Positions 10,276-20,939 of a DNA stretch of 64,000 nucleotides are shown one piece after another; within the stretch, counting starts at the first letter, position 1, and every line of letters starts with the position of its first letter. The notes beneath the pieces are model-generated. The model ran no database searches. It was not told the origin of the DNA and saw nothing but the letters and a program-made list of their open reading frames with translations. This stretch comes from Pyxicephalus adspersus (taxonomy: Eukaryota; Chordata; Amphibia; Anura; Pyxicephalidae): contig NC_092862.1 of assembly GCF_032062135.1 (NCBI RefSeq), forward strand, positions 92,829,478-92,893,477. Direction: 5' to 3'. The position numbers were made by a program, and so were the translations under genes.

Positions 10276-11068
10276 TACATATGCATCTCAATAAATTAGA
10301 ATATCATTGAAAAGTGAATTTAATATAGTAATTATTTTATATTGATCTATTACACACAGGGTGTGATTGTCAAGCTTAAAATTATTTACATTTTGCTGGT
10401 TAAAATTAGAATATTGTGAAAAATATGGTAGACTCATGGGGCCTGATTTATGAAAGCTCTCTAATACTGGAGAGGATACACTTTCATCAGTGAAACTGGG
10501 TGATCCAGCAAACCTGGAATGGATTGCTTTAAAGTCATTTGCTATTTGCTAGCAAAAGTTTTGAATCCTGGACCAGATCCAGGTTTGCTGAATCACCTAG
10601 CTTCACAAATGAAAGTGTATTCTCTCCAGTCTTGGAGAGTTTTAATAAATCAGGCCCATTGTGTCTCATGGTGACCACTCAGCTAATTAACCCAAAACAC
10701 CTACAAAGGTGTCTTGACCCTTTAAATGGTCTTTTAATCTGGTTCAGTAGGCCACAAAAGGTAATTGCTAAAGAAACTGGCTGTTCACAGGGTGCTGTAT
10801 GTGTGCTCTAAATGTGGCAGAAAATGGTGCACAGGTAACAGTAATTCAACCAAAGGAGCCCCAACCAAGTGTTGAGTGCATACATGGACATACATTTCAG
10901 TAGGGCAACATTTCAGTATTAAAAATTGTTGTTTTTTTTTTTCAATGGTCTTCTGTAATTTTATAATTTTCTGAGATACTAAATTTTGGGTTTTCATAAT
11001 TTGTAGATCATAATCAGCAAATTGAAAAGAAATAAACACTTGAAATATATAACTCTGTGTGTAATTGT
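10276..11068. mobile_element. Internally deleted Tc1-like transposon
   Basis: The left part (CATCTCAATAAATTAGAATA) and the 10,680-10,800 segment (GCTAATTAACCCAAAACACC, GGCTGTTCACAG) match, from memory, a Tc1-like element common in fish and frogs. At the right end, read in reverse complement, ATTACACACAGAG, TTTGCTG and CTCAGAAAATTATAA mirror left-side sub-terminal motifs (ATTACACACAGGG at about 10350). Most of the transposase is deleted. The right copy lacks a counterpart of the outermost ~65 bp. A palindromic MITE interrupts it at about 10438-10664. Confidence 0.65.
10438..10664. mobile_element. Palindromic MITE nested in the Tc1-like element
   Basis: The ends are inverted: GGCCTGATTTATGAAAGCTC on the left against GAGAGTTTTAATAAATCAGG on the right. 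Inner segments pair too: GGAGAGGATACACTTTCATC with GATGAAAG-type sequence, and CCAGCAAACCTGG with CCAGGTTTGCTG. CTCATGG flanks it at 10433-10439 and 10665-10671, a probable target duplication. Related copies are at 39315-39522 and 56320-56530. Confidence 0.7.
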
Positions 11069-11079
11069 CACACATGGAA

Positions 11080-11790
11080 AGACAGGAACCTGATGGTGAG
11101 GATGTTGTGCCGCTGGTTACTGCCAGTTTGCTGTCCTTGGGCACACCAAGGTGGGCAAAACACGGTACCAAATCACAAAGCGGAAGGATAGACGAGGAAG
11201 GCTGGGGTCGAGACAGGCAGCAAGCAAGAGAGGTCAGGTAACGCGCCAGGAATCACCTGCCAGGGAACCAGGAAACAGCCACTGCGAGCACAGGGAACAC
11301 AGAAGACACTGGAAGCACCAGGAGGCACAGGTACATTTGCCCCAGATACAGGTTATACGCAGAGTATTTTTCTGTTTAGTCAGTTTTCCTTTTAACCTGA
11401 AGGTGGGGTTTGAAGTACCAGACTCAATGACCATGAGGTTCTTGGCCAGGTGGGGGAGTTAAAGAGGCCTGGGTATGATCAGGTGTAACTGTCTCACCCG
11501 AAATGCATCCTCGAAATTAGGCTGGGGATATATACTCCCAGTCTGCTTATTCCTGTGGCTCTGTCTTGGCTGGTGAGTTGGGAACTGGGAGTAAAGACTC
11601 AGACTTTGCTGCAAAAGATATATGGATAGGGCCTTAGAGTCCTGCACAGCACTAGGTTGGGCTGGATTGCTAGTTAAGGGAACTAACAGTGAGTTAGTGG
11701 CCAAGTGGCCAGGCTTTATTTTTGCTGTTTGTTTTATTTTGCCTGTTTTGTGTGGAAATAGTGTTAAGTGAAAAAAATCCGTGATGCACT
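11080..11790. repeat. Dispersed repeat of unresolved class
   Basis: It contains GAGGTCAGGTAACGCGCCAG (about 11231), related to the CAGGTAACAGGCCAAGGTC units near 17.1 kb. GGGATATATACTCCC resembles a TATA region, and a T-rich, GTGTGGAAATA end precedes 11765. The layout suggests a non-coding part of a retroelement, but no LTR ends or coding frames were found. ORFs at 11151-11462 and 11459-11704 are not gene-like. Confidence 0.4.
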
Positions 11791-11848
11791 TAAAACCTGC
11801 TGGCCCTGTTTCCTGCCTGAAACACCCCCCGTTGCTACGGGCGATCTC

Positions 11849-11851
<3 letters not shown>

Positions 11852-11887
<36 letters not shown>

Positions 11888-11890
11888 TAA
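11852..11890. repeat. (AT)n microsatellite
   Basis: Alternating AT run of about 30 bp followed by GTATATTAATAATT. It lies inside or at the edge of the TTAA-ended repeat that ends at 12181. Confidence 0.9.
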
Positions 11891-12181
11891 TAATTGAATT
11901 CAATACAAAATGCTTTGAATTTCCCACCAATGCTCCCGCCTGCACCAACGCATGCACCAACGTCACAGGAAACCTCGGAGATCGTCTCTGTTTGTGGCCG
12001 AAGATCGGAGGAGGAGGACGTGTCCCCAGGACCTGCGGGGACCAACAGGATGCCGGGGGAAGACGACGGAGCAAGGTAAGTGAGTAAGTTTTAGGCGACC
12101 CCAATTGTGACTCGGGATTACTGCATTTTGCAGGTAAAATCCACCCCGAGTCACACACAGGATTACCGCTAGGGGGGTTAA
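11890..12181. mobile_element. TTAA-ended repeat, right end, with hairpin
   Basis: The right terminus reads GATTACCGCTAGGGGGGTTAA, ending in TTAA at 12178-12181. Read inward it starts TTAACCCCCCTAGCGGTAAT, a terminus I associate with piggyBac-like frog MITEs. Next to it, GTGACTCGGG (about 12110) and CCCGAGTCAC (about 12145) form a hairpin. The left end is obscured by the AT microsatellite. The body is CpG-rich compared with its surroundings. Confidence 0.5.
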
Positions 12182-12184
12182 AGC

Positions 12185-13728
12185 AAACCTGTGGCTTTTC
12201 TCTGAATTGCTGAAGCACATTTGTTTTAAACCATAGCTACCCGGGCTATTCTATACACAAGTTCAGCCTCTGATTACTGAATGGATATTTCAGCAGAGCT
12301 ATAGATATATGGTTCAATCAGGTTCAATAGAAGGTGGGGCAGCCTACACTATGTCTTCTGCCACCAGTTGCACCACTTAAAATTTTTGATAAATTTGAAG
12401 TGAAGGGGTGCACGATACATACAGGGGTGCACGATACATACAGTACAGCAGCAATGAGAAATAGAATAGGTAAACCTACATCACTGGTTCCCAGTATCAT
12501 GATCTGGAGTCACATTCTCAAGTGGATTAATAGAACATGGCACTATGCTTTACTTGATTTAGTAGCACAGAACGGATATGATAAAGAGTGGAGCAACAGC
12601 CTAAACGTGCACTGTAGTCCTGGTGTACACTCTGGTCTTCACTCTTGCCTTCCAGTCTGGAAACTGTACACATTGCCATGCACTGTATGTTCATAGCTTA
12701 AAATGTTAATGATCCAGTTTCCAAGTAAGTGGAACAAAGGGGTAGTAGGCTAAGTGTACTGTTAGATTTATTATATGGTATAATGATATTTTTGCAACTG
12801 TATTAAATAAATGTAAGTTAAAACAGTAATATAGTATGTATTTGTGTGGCCTTTTCCAAAACACGTTAGTCAGCAGGATCTAAATTGAGTCTGCTTTGTT
12901 TTCTCTAAAAACAGCTGGCCATGCTGTACTTTGGTTTATCTGAGCCATTTAGTTTACTTACTGTGCTCAGAAAATGATGTAAAGCTAAAAAATGGTAATT
13001 CCTATTGCCAATGAATTGTTGTGAAATAAACCAACTTAAACAAAAGTTTTATGTTTTCTCTTTTTTTCCTTTTTCCAAAAGAACAGATGTTGTACTAAAG
13101 AATGTGATGATAATGTTAGACTATGAAAACTTTGTAAAGGCAGACTTTTTGTCACATTTAAGGACTTGGCATGCAGTCAAGTTCCTAATGTCATTAGAAC
13201 TCTATCCTATTGTATTGGTAATAAACTTAGTACAGCCTTTTTTTCTGTGCTTGTTTTTATTGTTGCAAATGATTGCTAGAATACTTACCCCTGCTGCTAA
13301 TTGAAGAGCAAGGCAAACTTAAATATCTACACCTCCCTACCTCCATATAGACTTCAGAGCCTGAACAAATAACAACTTCATTACTTATTCAAAAAAGCTC
13401 TTTTTGCTGCAGTATTTTCCTCTGTTCAAGAGTAGAAATTAACATACTGCTGGGTTGCCACTGAGATTTCGACAGCTGGAAAGTATCTCATTCATTATAT
13501 ACATTCCACTCCATTATGAACACCCCACATTGTACTGGAGCACATGCTCGACTGTAAGCAGTGCTTAAATCAAATGGGTGTATGGCTTGCCACCATAGGA
13601 CAGTCTCATTGGGTGGTTCTACAGCATATTGTTAGTAATTATTTATACATTTTGTAAGATCAGGAAGATAAACTTTAGCATTTTTTATGATTGCTTTATT
13701 AATGCTGATGACTTATCTCTAAAACACT
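12185..13728. other. No gene recognised
   Basis: A tandem duplication of about 19 bp (GGGGTGCACGATACATACA) lies at 12406-12442. Frames at 12334-12696 and 13005-13304 have no recognisable domains and no splice context. Otherwise plain AT-rich DNA. Confidence 0.5.
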
Positions 13729-13730
13729 AC

Positions 13731-13876
13731 TAGATTGTAAGCTCTTCGGGGCAGGGTCCTCTCCTCCTGTATCACTGTCTGTATTAGTCTGTCATTTGCA
13801 ATCCCTATTTAATGTACAGCGCTGCGTAATATGTTGGCGCTATATAAATCCTGTTTAATAATAATAATATTAATAA
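13731..13876 (+). mobile_element. L2-type LINE 3' tail, severely 5' truncated
   Basis: It starts GATTGTAAGCTCTTCGGGGC and ends TGTTGGCGCTATATAAAT followed by an AATAATAATATTAAT tail. The same tail is at 50586-50731 and, in degenerate form, ends the LINE at 1900-1945. Such tail-only copies are expected from aborted target-primed reverse transcription. Confidence 0.75.
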
Positions 13877-14234
13877 AACATAAAATATATAAAAACTATT
13901 TTTAGATAGCTAGTCTGAGTAGGCATGTTATGTATGTACGTATATATGTTATTCTATTTCATAAGAAAACTTCATAAACTTTACAGACTTTTCAGTAACA
14001 ATGTAAGTCGATGCGTCCAAGTTCCTGGCATTTTATAATATACCAAACTGTAATATTTTTTCAAAACATAATGTTATTATATAAAAATCCTTGAAATTTA
14101 AGGGAGTGAATATGTTTAGGCTAGGAAATGCATCCTGGGAGATCATTGGGTGATAGTGGTACAAGAGGGCATTCCCCAGTCTGCCTATCTTTAGATATCA
14201 ATAGGACAACATTGTAGCAAGTACAAGAGTCTTA

Positions 14235-14565
14235 AGCTGCGTACACACGTGCAATTTTTCTCGTTGGAAAGGATCTTTCACGATCCTTTCCAACGAGAAA
14301 AGACTGCACGATGCATGAACGATGCTGTACATACAGCACCGTTCATGCTCTATGGAGAGGGGAGGGGGAGAGCGACGGAGCGGCACCCTGCTGCGCGCTC
14401 TCCCCTTCCCTTTCATTAGGATCGGTCGTCGTCCATCGTCCATGGATCCGCCAGGACGGTCGTCGGACGATGGACGACGACCGACTGTACACACGGCAGA
14501 TTTTCGCCCGATAATTGGCCGATACCGATTATCGGGCGAGAAAAATTTGCCGTGTGTACGCAGCT
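14235..14565. mobile_element. PIF/Harbinger-type MITE built of four hairpins
   Basis: The termini AGCTGCGTACACACG (14235) and CGTGTGTACGCAGCT (ending 14565) are perfect inverted repeats. They are flanked by TTA at 14232-14234 and 14566-14568, a 3-bp duplication typical of PIF/Harbinger. Inside are four hairpins: 14257-14274/14282-14300, one within 14314-14347, 14424-14441/14465-14482 (18 bp, perfect) and 14501-14515/14528-14544. The GC-rich frames over it on both strands are products of the palindromes, not genes. Confidence 0.8.
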
Positions 14566-14569
14566 TTAT

Positions 14570-15017
14570 CTGAGTCAAACTTGCACAATCACACAAAAAC
14601 AAAAAAGCTACCGCAGAGATCCCAGGTTAACAAGTTTATATCTAGGTGAATGATTTTTCCCCTGGAGGAAAACTCTTCCATGGGTGTTGCCTGAAGAAAA
14701 TGGTGTTGACTGACTGGTGGCAAAGAACGATAATGGCGTGGAGAAATACTGGATTTTTGGTGAATTTGAGGTGGAATTCATTATTCAATATTCACATACA
14801 AAAAACCTTATATCCTCTTGATATATGCCTGATTGGGAAACATCCCACCATAGTAGAATGGTAATACTTATAGAAGGGCAGATATACCATTCAGGGAATC
14901 TTTAGGTACCCAAGATTAGTATATGGCTGGAAGTCACACAATAGTGGCTTCCGGTAATTACTACAAGTTAACTTTAAAAGCCTTGTGCTTTAAATACGAA
15001 ATGAAAGAAAATAAGCA

Positions 15018-15020
<3 letters not shown>
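14570..15020. other. No gene recognised
   Basis: A short plus frame at 14646-14864 shows no domain or splice context. I see no repeats until the TA microsatellite. Confidence 0.5.

Positions 15021-15074
<54 letters not shown>
15020..15074. repeat. (TA)n microsatellite
   Basis: An uninterrupted alternating TA run of about 54 bp, followed by AT-rich DNA to 15170. Confidence 0.95.
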
Positions 15075-15076
<2 letters not shown>

Positions 15077-15079
15077 GTA

Positions 15080-16800
15080 TATTACTGCATTAATATTCTA
15101 ATATACAGTATTAGTCTATTATACAGTATTATATTTTAATTTATTTTTAATATTATATTGTTATAATAGAACTATATTTAATCTAAAGGTATGTAAACAG
15201 TTTTTTTAAATTAATAAAAATCAAATTTAAATGCAGCACATACACTCAGCATTCGGTTAGCCCTTTGGTCTTGAACAAATGAGATTCTGCATTATTTGTT
15301 TGTATTGCTGCTAATTCCTACTTCTCCCTTCTGCCTGAAGGTTATTGAATACAGTGGGGGGCATGGCAGAATAATATCATTTGTCTTACAGAACAGCACT
15401 TAATTGTTTCAACAGATAGCGTACTGGTTCATTTTCAAACGACAACTTACCAGAGTAAGTTATTACAGTATGTAAAAAAACTCCACTGCAGGCTAATTTC
15501 AAAAAATAAAAAATGACCTTAAACCATATCTAAAATATACATTTACTTCTTTATAAACCTTGACAGGTTAACAGACTGGTGGCTAAAAGGTATCATCATA
15601 AAATAAAATGATTTCTATATTTACAATAAGACAATAAAATGCTTATTAGATGTCTTGTTCTTTAGGCTTACATAATAGTTAAAGTACCGTAAGCTGTAGT
15701 GCACAAGATCAGTAAGGCTAAAATAACCTTTTTTTTAAAATGAGGCATTCAGTAAAATGGAAGTACTATTGATATAGTAGTTTTTTTTTCACTTTGACTT
15801 GCTTACATAATAATGTTTAGGTTAATGGCTAATTATTTACTGATTTTGTGGTGGCCTTGCGATAAGGTTCTGATAATGCTCTATTAATGCTCTGGCTCAT
15901 ATAATACTAGGTGCCCGCCAACCCTCTCCTCTTATGAAGTCTTGATGATAAAACCTGTAACCTGAGGTTTGGGAAACACTGTTTAGCCTATCCACAGTAT
16001 ATGTGTATGTGGTGTGGTATCTGAGTGACCCCAGTGTAGGTACAAAAATTCTACTCAGATACTAGGACTGGCAGCCAGATGAAAATACTAAGTGCTGCAG
16101 AGGACTCAGTATTCCTTGAATGTATTACTTTAAATCACCTATAGTCAATTCATTTTTTTGTCTCCATCAGGTAGAAAGAGCAAGTGAGATAACTTCTGCA
16201 AGTTAGCCTAGTCTGGTTCAGCATTGAAAGGCTCCCTAAACAAGTGTAGGGCTGTGTGTGTGTCCAGGCCTGTCTGTCCTCATTGACAAGATCCCTGATT
16301 AGACCATTCGCTGAATAAACTTTGAGGTCATCTTCTTGAACTAAAAACACCAACACCAAAACAGGCAGGGGCCCTTGTATCATTTCAAGCTGAAGCAATT
16401 TGACAGCCAGTGGGCTAAATGTGATTTTAGATTCTGATTTTGGATTTCTGAGCAATTTTGAGCTCTTTGTTGTACAAAAAGCATGGCCCACAGGTTGATG
16501 GGCATAGGTTGCAACAACTATGACAGATATATACCTATTTGAAGGATGTGACTATTCCTGAAAAGCAAGCCTCCCTTGAGCAAATTTAATCTACCATGGC
16601 TTCAAGAAGGCATGTGTCAGTGGGAGAAAAGCTCTGTGAGAAAGTCAGTGGCTGTCTAGACGTATAAAGTGTGTGGTGTTGATGGCAATACTAGTAAAAG
16701 TAGACCGGCCAGTGTCTTACAGAAAAATATGTATGTGTCTCAGCCCTGACAGCATATCCCAGCAAGAACAGTGTAGCAGGTGTCCTTGACCCAAAATATA
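15080..16800. other. No gene recognised
   Basis: AT-rich intergenic DNA. The minus frame at 16150-16491 (113 codons) has no recognisable domain or intron signals, and I regard it as chance. Confidence 0.5.
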
Positions 16801-16804
16801 GTGC

Positions 16805-17350
16805 TGTTATGGTTGCACCCCCTGGCGGGTGACACAGGATTAACTGGGGGCGCGGAGTCTAAATGTTTCCCCGTTTTCACCAGAGCATCCCGCAAGGGAT
16901 GATGGGCCGGTGACCCTAATGGCTACCGGACTGCTTTGCTGTGGGAGAACACCAGGTCGCAGCCACCAGGCTCTCCCTACCAGGGGTGAGCGGGACAGAG
17001 GGCTTTGGTGTAGGGACAGCGCAGATCAGGGACAGCTGACAGCAGAAAGTATAATCCAGGGGGACTGATGAACAGAGCAGGCGGCAGACAAAGCGAAGGT
17101 CAGGTAACAGGCCAAGGTCTGGACAGATAGCTGATAAAACAAAGTCAGGTAACAGGCCAAGGTCAAACACACGACTATCTGGCAGAGAGGCAAGAAATGC
17201 ACTGAGGATTTAGCAACTAGAGCCTGGAATCAGGGAGGTATAAATACAGCTAGCAGCCAGTACCAGGACAAGGTTGGAACTAGGAACTACTCTGCTCATT
17301 AGCTGCTCACATTTCCTGAAATACCCTTCAGCTGAGCACAGCCTCAGAGA
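16805..17350. repeat. GC-richer dispersed repeat with CTCF-like motif
   Basis: On the minus strand at about 16816-16832 CCGCCAGGGGGTGC closely fits the CTCF core. CAGGTAACAGGCCAAGGTC occurs twice (about 17101 and 17145). GGAGGTATAAATACAGC at about 17235 is TATA-like. Related sequence is near 11.1-11.3, 20.4-20.9, 26.9-27.2 and 45.6-45.8 kb. Class unknown. The minus frame 16916-17170 is not gene-like. Confidence 0.5.
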
Positions 17351-17499
17351 AAGTGCAGGGTATGATAATAAAGGTATATCTTTGCACAGCTAAAAGATAA
17401 GCTGGGGATCTTGTAGGCTGTGCAATACCACTTTCCATGTAAAACTTCATTTTGGTTCCATAATGATAACCTTAAACTCTTTTGATAAGATTTTGTAGA

Positions 17500-18115
17500 T
17501 TATGTACATTGATGTTCCCCTTATTGAATATTTCCCTCATATAGACATGAAGCTTTGTCATATATGTACTGTCAAAACCCATGTCATAGAGGTATTGTAA
17601 GTCTCTAACTCTCTTGGTAAGTAAATATATGACATTTTATATTTACATTTACTTCTATTAAAATGTACACTCAACCAACTTACATGATTTTTGCATTATT
17701 TTATCATACTGACACCAATGTACTTACTTTACTCTTGGATGCTAATAAGTATTTAATATTTACTATTTACTGTTGTTTTATATAAATCTTCACTAGTCTT
17801 CATATATGTCTCATCTTCCCCCGAGGAAGCCCAAGTGGGCGAAACACGTCGGGATTGTTCCGAGACTCATTTCCCTTTGGATAATGATACTCTATGAACT
17901 TTGCAACCAAAGATTATTTATCAGATAAATCATTTGTCTAGATACTCCGAAAAACTTTATTTTTTTAGTGGACTTATAGGATATTTGTTTTTGTTAACGT
18001 GTTGATTGTTTGCAACATTGTTTTGCATTTTCACTATATGTGGTATAAATATAGTTATTTGCATTTTTTTGCCACCAAAACCCCTACTGTCTTCCTCTTA
18101 AGTCCAAAAGGGTAT
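17500..18115 (+). repeat. Repeat with GAGGAAGCC/GCGAAAC core (copy 2)
   Basis: The core at 17817-17855 reads GAGGAAGCCCAAGTGGGCGA then AACACGTCGGG. CCCAAGTGGG is itself a small palindrome. Flanking DNA is AT-rich. It shares the core, but little else that I can see, with copies at 6.6, 20.0, 37.6 and 38.3 kb. Confidence 0.5.
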
Positions 18116-18119
18116 GTTG

Positions 18120-19900
18120 TTAGTAAGGGTATGTATAGCTAAAAGGTCACCTAGGACCTATTATTTGTATTGTATGCCAATTATTAACTATTTCACTGTA
18201 TTTTTTATCCTAAGACTAAGGAATACACTTGTATATTATATATTTTCAATACACTGCCACAGCAAACAAATACTCTGGCTTTCGCTCTTCCTTTATTTAT
18301 TCATTTTAGCAATACTATCAGGGTATGTGACTCTAATTGATTGGTAGAATCTGATTAGCATCTTCTTCCCCATTTCATATGAAATCATTTGGTGTTTTAC
18401 TACCTGAATCCTTGCTGCTGTGCAATCATATTATACACAGTAACAAGACACCATAGGTTTGCAGCATTATGTTGTAAGTTATGAAGTTAAAAAAACAAAA
18501 ATTGTAATGACTGGTTTTCTTTTATGGCCTATTTGCTGTCAGCAAGGCAGATTCTTTTCATGAGCTGCAACACCAAATGTCAGACTATGATGAGTTTGAC
18601 ATTTTGTTTGGAGAAGAATAGAAGAATTTATTATTCGCTCCACGTACTCTCTAGGTCAGACTTTCTTCTATCTGCAAAAAAAGACACTCTAGACATTTTT
18701 GTCCTTTCAATGGGCTTCTGGCGTTTTTATTATTTTCCCCTCTGTAATTACTTTTCCACTCCCCTACACCTGCAGTATTTTTGTACATAGCATTGTTTGG
18801 TGGTGGTATAAGATGTGTGGCGTCATTTTTGTCACTGCATGTCAGACATTGTGCAGTTATCTTTCAGTTATCTTTCCTGTGTTTTTTTGTGATGTAATGT
18901 AGGTTGTGCAGAAATGCGGGATTTCTCTGGCACTTCAGGTTGAATATTATGCCACTATTTATTTGTGTGTGTTTTTTTTTTGTTAGAAAAAAAATACAAC
19001 AGATAAAATGAACCCATGGCCCATATAAATGCCTTTTTCCAGGGTGCCTTTCTTCATATGTAGAATATGGAGAAAAGGAGGGTGGTGTTATAATGTAGAC
19101 CCCAGAGGAGAAAGAAAGGACTGTTAGGGGGCTTCAGAAAATAGGAAGGCCACCAGGGTAGTATTGGTCAGAGTGTAATTCATTGGGCTATGAAAGAAGT
19201 TGAGATGCCACAGGCAGAGCTGCTAAGTATGTGGAAGCAGGGAAGTGCTGCCAGATAGGTCTCCTTAATGTTACTGGAAGAACAGGACTAATATGAATAA
19301 TTTCAGCATCAGCATACTCTGCAAATTACTAATTTCCAATTCCTCTTTTACATATAGCAGTGCTTAGTCTCAAAGTCACTTTGGCTGGGCTGATCATGGC
19401 CATGGAATGTGCTGGCATAGCATGAACTTTAGTCTCCACTTCAGCTGTCCGATTAGACTGTAGAAATGCTCTCAACAATTTTTGATGAGCTTTCTGTCCT
19501 GAAGGCAGTTCTCTATGTCATCTACAGTTTTTGAAGCAGTTTTTGGTTATAAATACCCATGTTATCATCCTCTTTCCTCTGCTGGAGCTGTAAAAAATAA
19601 ATACTAATTAAAAATTGCTGCATGTTTAAACATAAAATGTGAATACAGTGCAAAAAAAGTACAGTACAAAAGATGTTCAGTACTTTCAAGATTCCTGGTC
19701 ACTATAGAATATTTGCATCTCTTACTTAACCTTCTTAAAAATATATAAGAAAAATTTGAGGCAGCGTTTTTTTTTTGTATTGTATTTTGTATTCAGTGAT
19801 AAATTCTCATAGAATACATATATTAAAGGCATACAATGTAGGATCATAGATGCAGATTGTATTCAATCTAGTTCAAGGGCCAGTCATGTTGGCAGTAGAC
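18120..19900. other. No gene recognised
   Basis: Plus-strand frames at 18114-18347, 18524-18790 and 18699-18902 are T-rich, hydrophobic chance frames. I see no repeat termini or RNA genes. Confidence 0.5.
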
Positions 19901-19919
19901 AATACAGAACCTAATGTGA

Positions 19920-20345
19920 ACACACACAATAAAATGTGTATCTACCGCAAGTAGCGTAACAAGCGTAGTATTCTACGCACAGCTTGAGGACCCAACACGT
20001 TTTGCCCAATAAGTGCTTCTTCAGGGGTAGCTTTGCCATAGCAGAATTGTACTCGGGTACTGCATGTGGTCTAAATATATTATAGAACATAGAGATATTT
20101 GAATCAAAAATATGTTATAATATAGACATATACAAACAATTAGAACATTTAGGTCTACAAACAAGCATAATAAGCACAATAACAGTTTCAGATAATATGG
20201 TTATCAGGTATCACCCTTAGTAAATGCATAAACCATTTGTATTCAAAACAGAAAGAAGAAGAGATGGAGACAAGGTTGTCCAGATCATTATAGGGTGAGT
20301 ATAGATAAATGTCTGTATAAATAATCATAATATGGTGAGTATAGA
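19920..20345 (-). repeat. Repeat with GAGGAAGCC/GCGAAAC core (copy 3)
   Basis: The minus strand at 19989-20030 reads CTACCCCTGAAGAAGC, then GGGCAAAACGTGTTGGG. A GGTGAGTATAGATAA motif occurs twice (about 20293 and 20335). The repeat ends against the GC-rich dispersed repeat that follows. Confidence 0.45.
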
Positions 20346-20935
20346 TAACTCACAGGCAGGAGCAAGGCGTGGTGCCAGAACGAGGGTAAAAGAGTGGTCA
20401 GACAAGCCAGAGGTCAGGGCAGGCAGCGATCAGGAGTAATCAAAGTTAGGCCAATAGTCAGGGCAGGCAGCAATCAGGAGTAGTCAAGGTCAAGCGAAGG
20501 TCGATACACAATCAATCAGCAACAAGAGAATCAAACAACAGGAACCTGGAAGCAGAGCCAAAGGAATGCCTTGTTCAGGAAACTTCCTGTTGCCAGTTAC
20601 TTAATTTTAAGGGAAGGTCATGTGATTGATAGAAGCCATGTGACCTGCTTGGATCCTATCCTACCACCAGAGGGGGTCCTGGGGACAAGAGGTTGGTGGT
20701 GTTATCACCTCCACCAGCAGGGGGAGCGTGTCTGCAGAACACTCTATTCCTCTGAGGTAATGGAGCAGCTGACTGGGAGTCACATGACCTACACCAGGAA
20801 GTGGGCTGAGGAGGTGATCCCTTAGCAGAGCTGGTGCTGGCAGCAGGGGAATATAAGGTGGGTGACACTGAAGGGGGCACAGATACCCTTGTCCTACAGG
20901 GATCTGTGACAGGGTTGAATAAAAGCTTACATTTT
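20345..20935. repeat. Dispersed repeat with two CTCF-like motifs
   Basis: An internal direct repeat, CAGGGCAGGCAGC plus ATCAGGAGTA (about 20417 and 20460), marks the left part. The right part holds CCACCAGAGGGGG at 20664-20676 and CCACCAGCAGGGGGAGCG at 20711-20728, both in the same orientation and near CTCF consensus. It ends in GTTGAATAAAAGC. Frames on both strands here do not look like genes. Confidence 0.5.
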
Positions 20936-20939
20936 TTGA

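Noticed and set aside
14198..14602. Long GC-rich frames on both strands (up to 134 codons)
   Set aside because: They lie across a MITE made of palindromes with exact termini and target duplication; inverted repeats create mirrored open frames.
16150..16491. 113-codon minus frame
   Set aside because: No domain, no splice sites, composition like neighbouring non-coding DNA.
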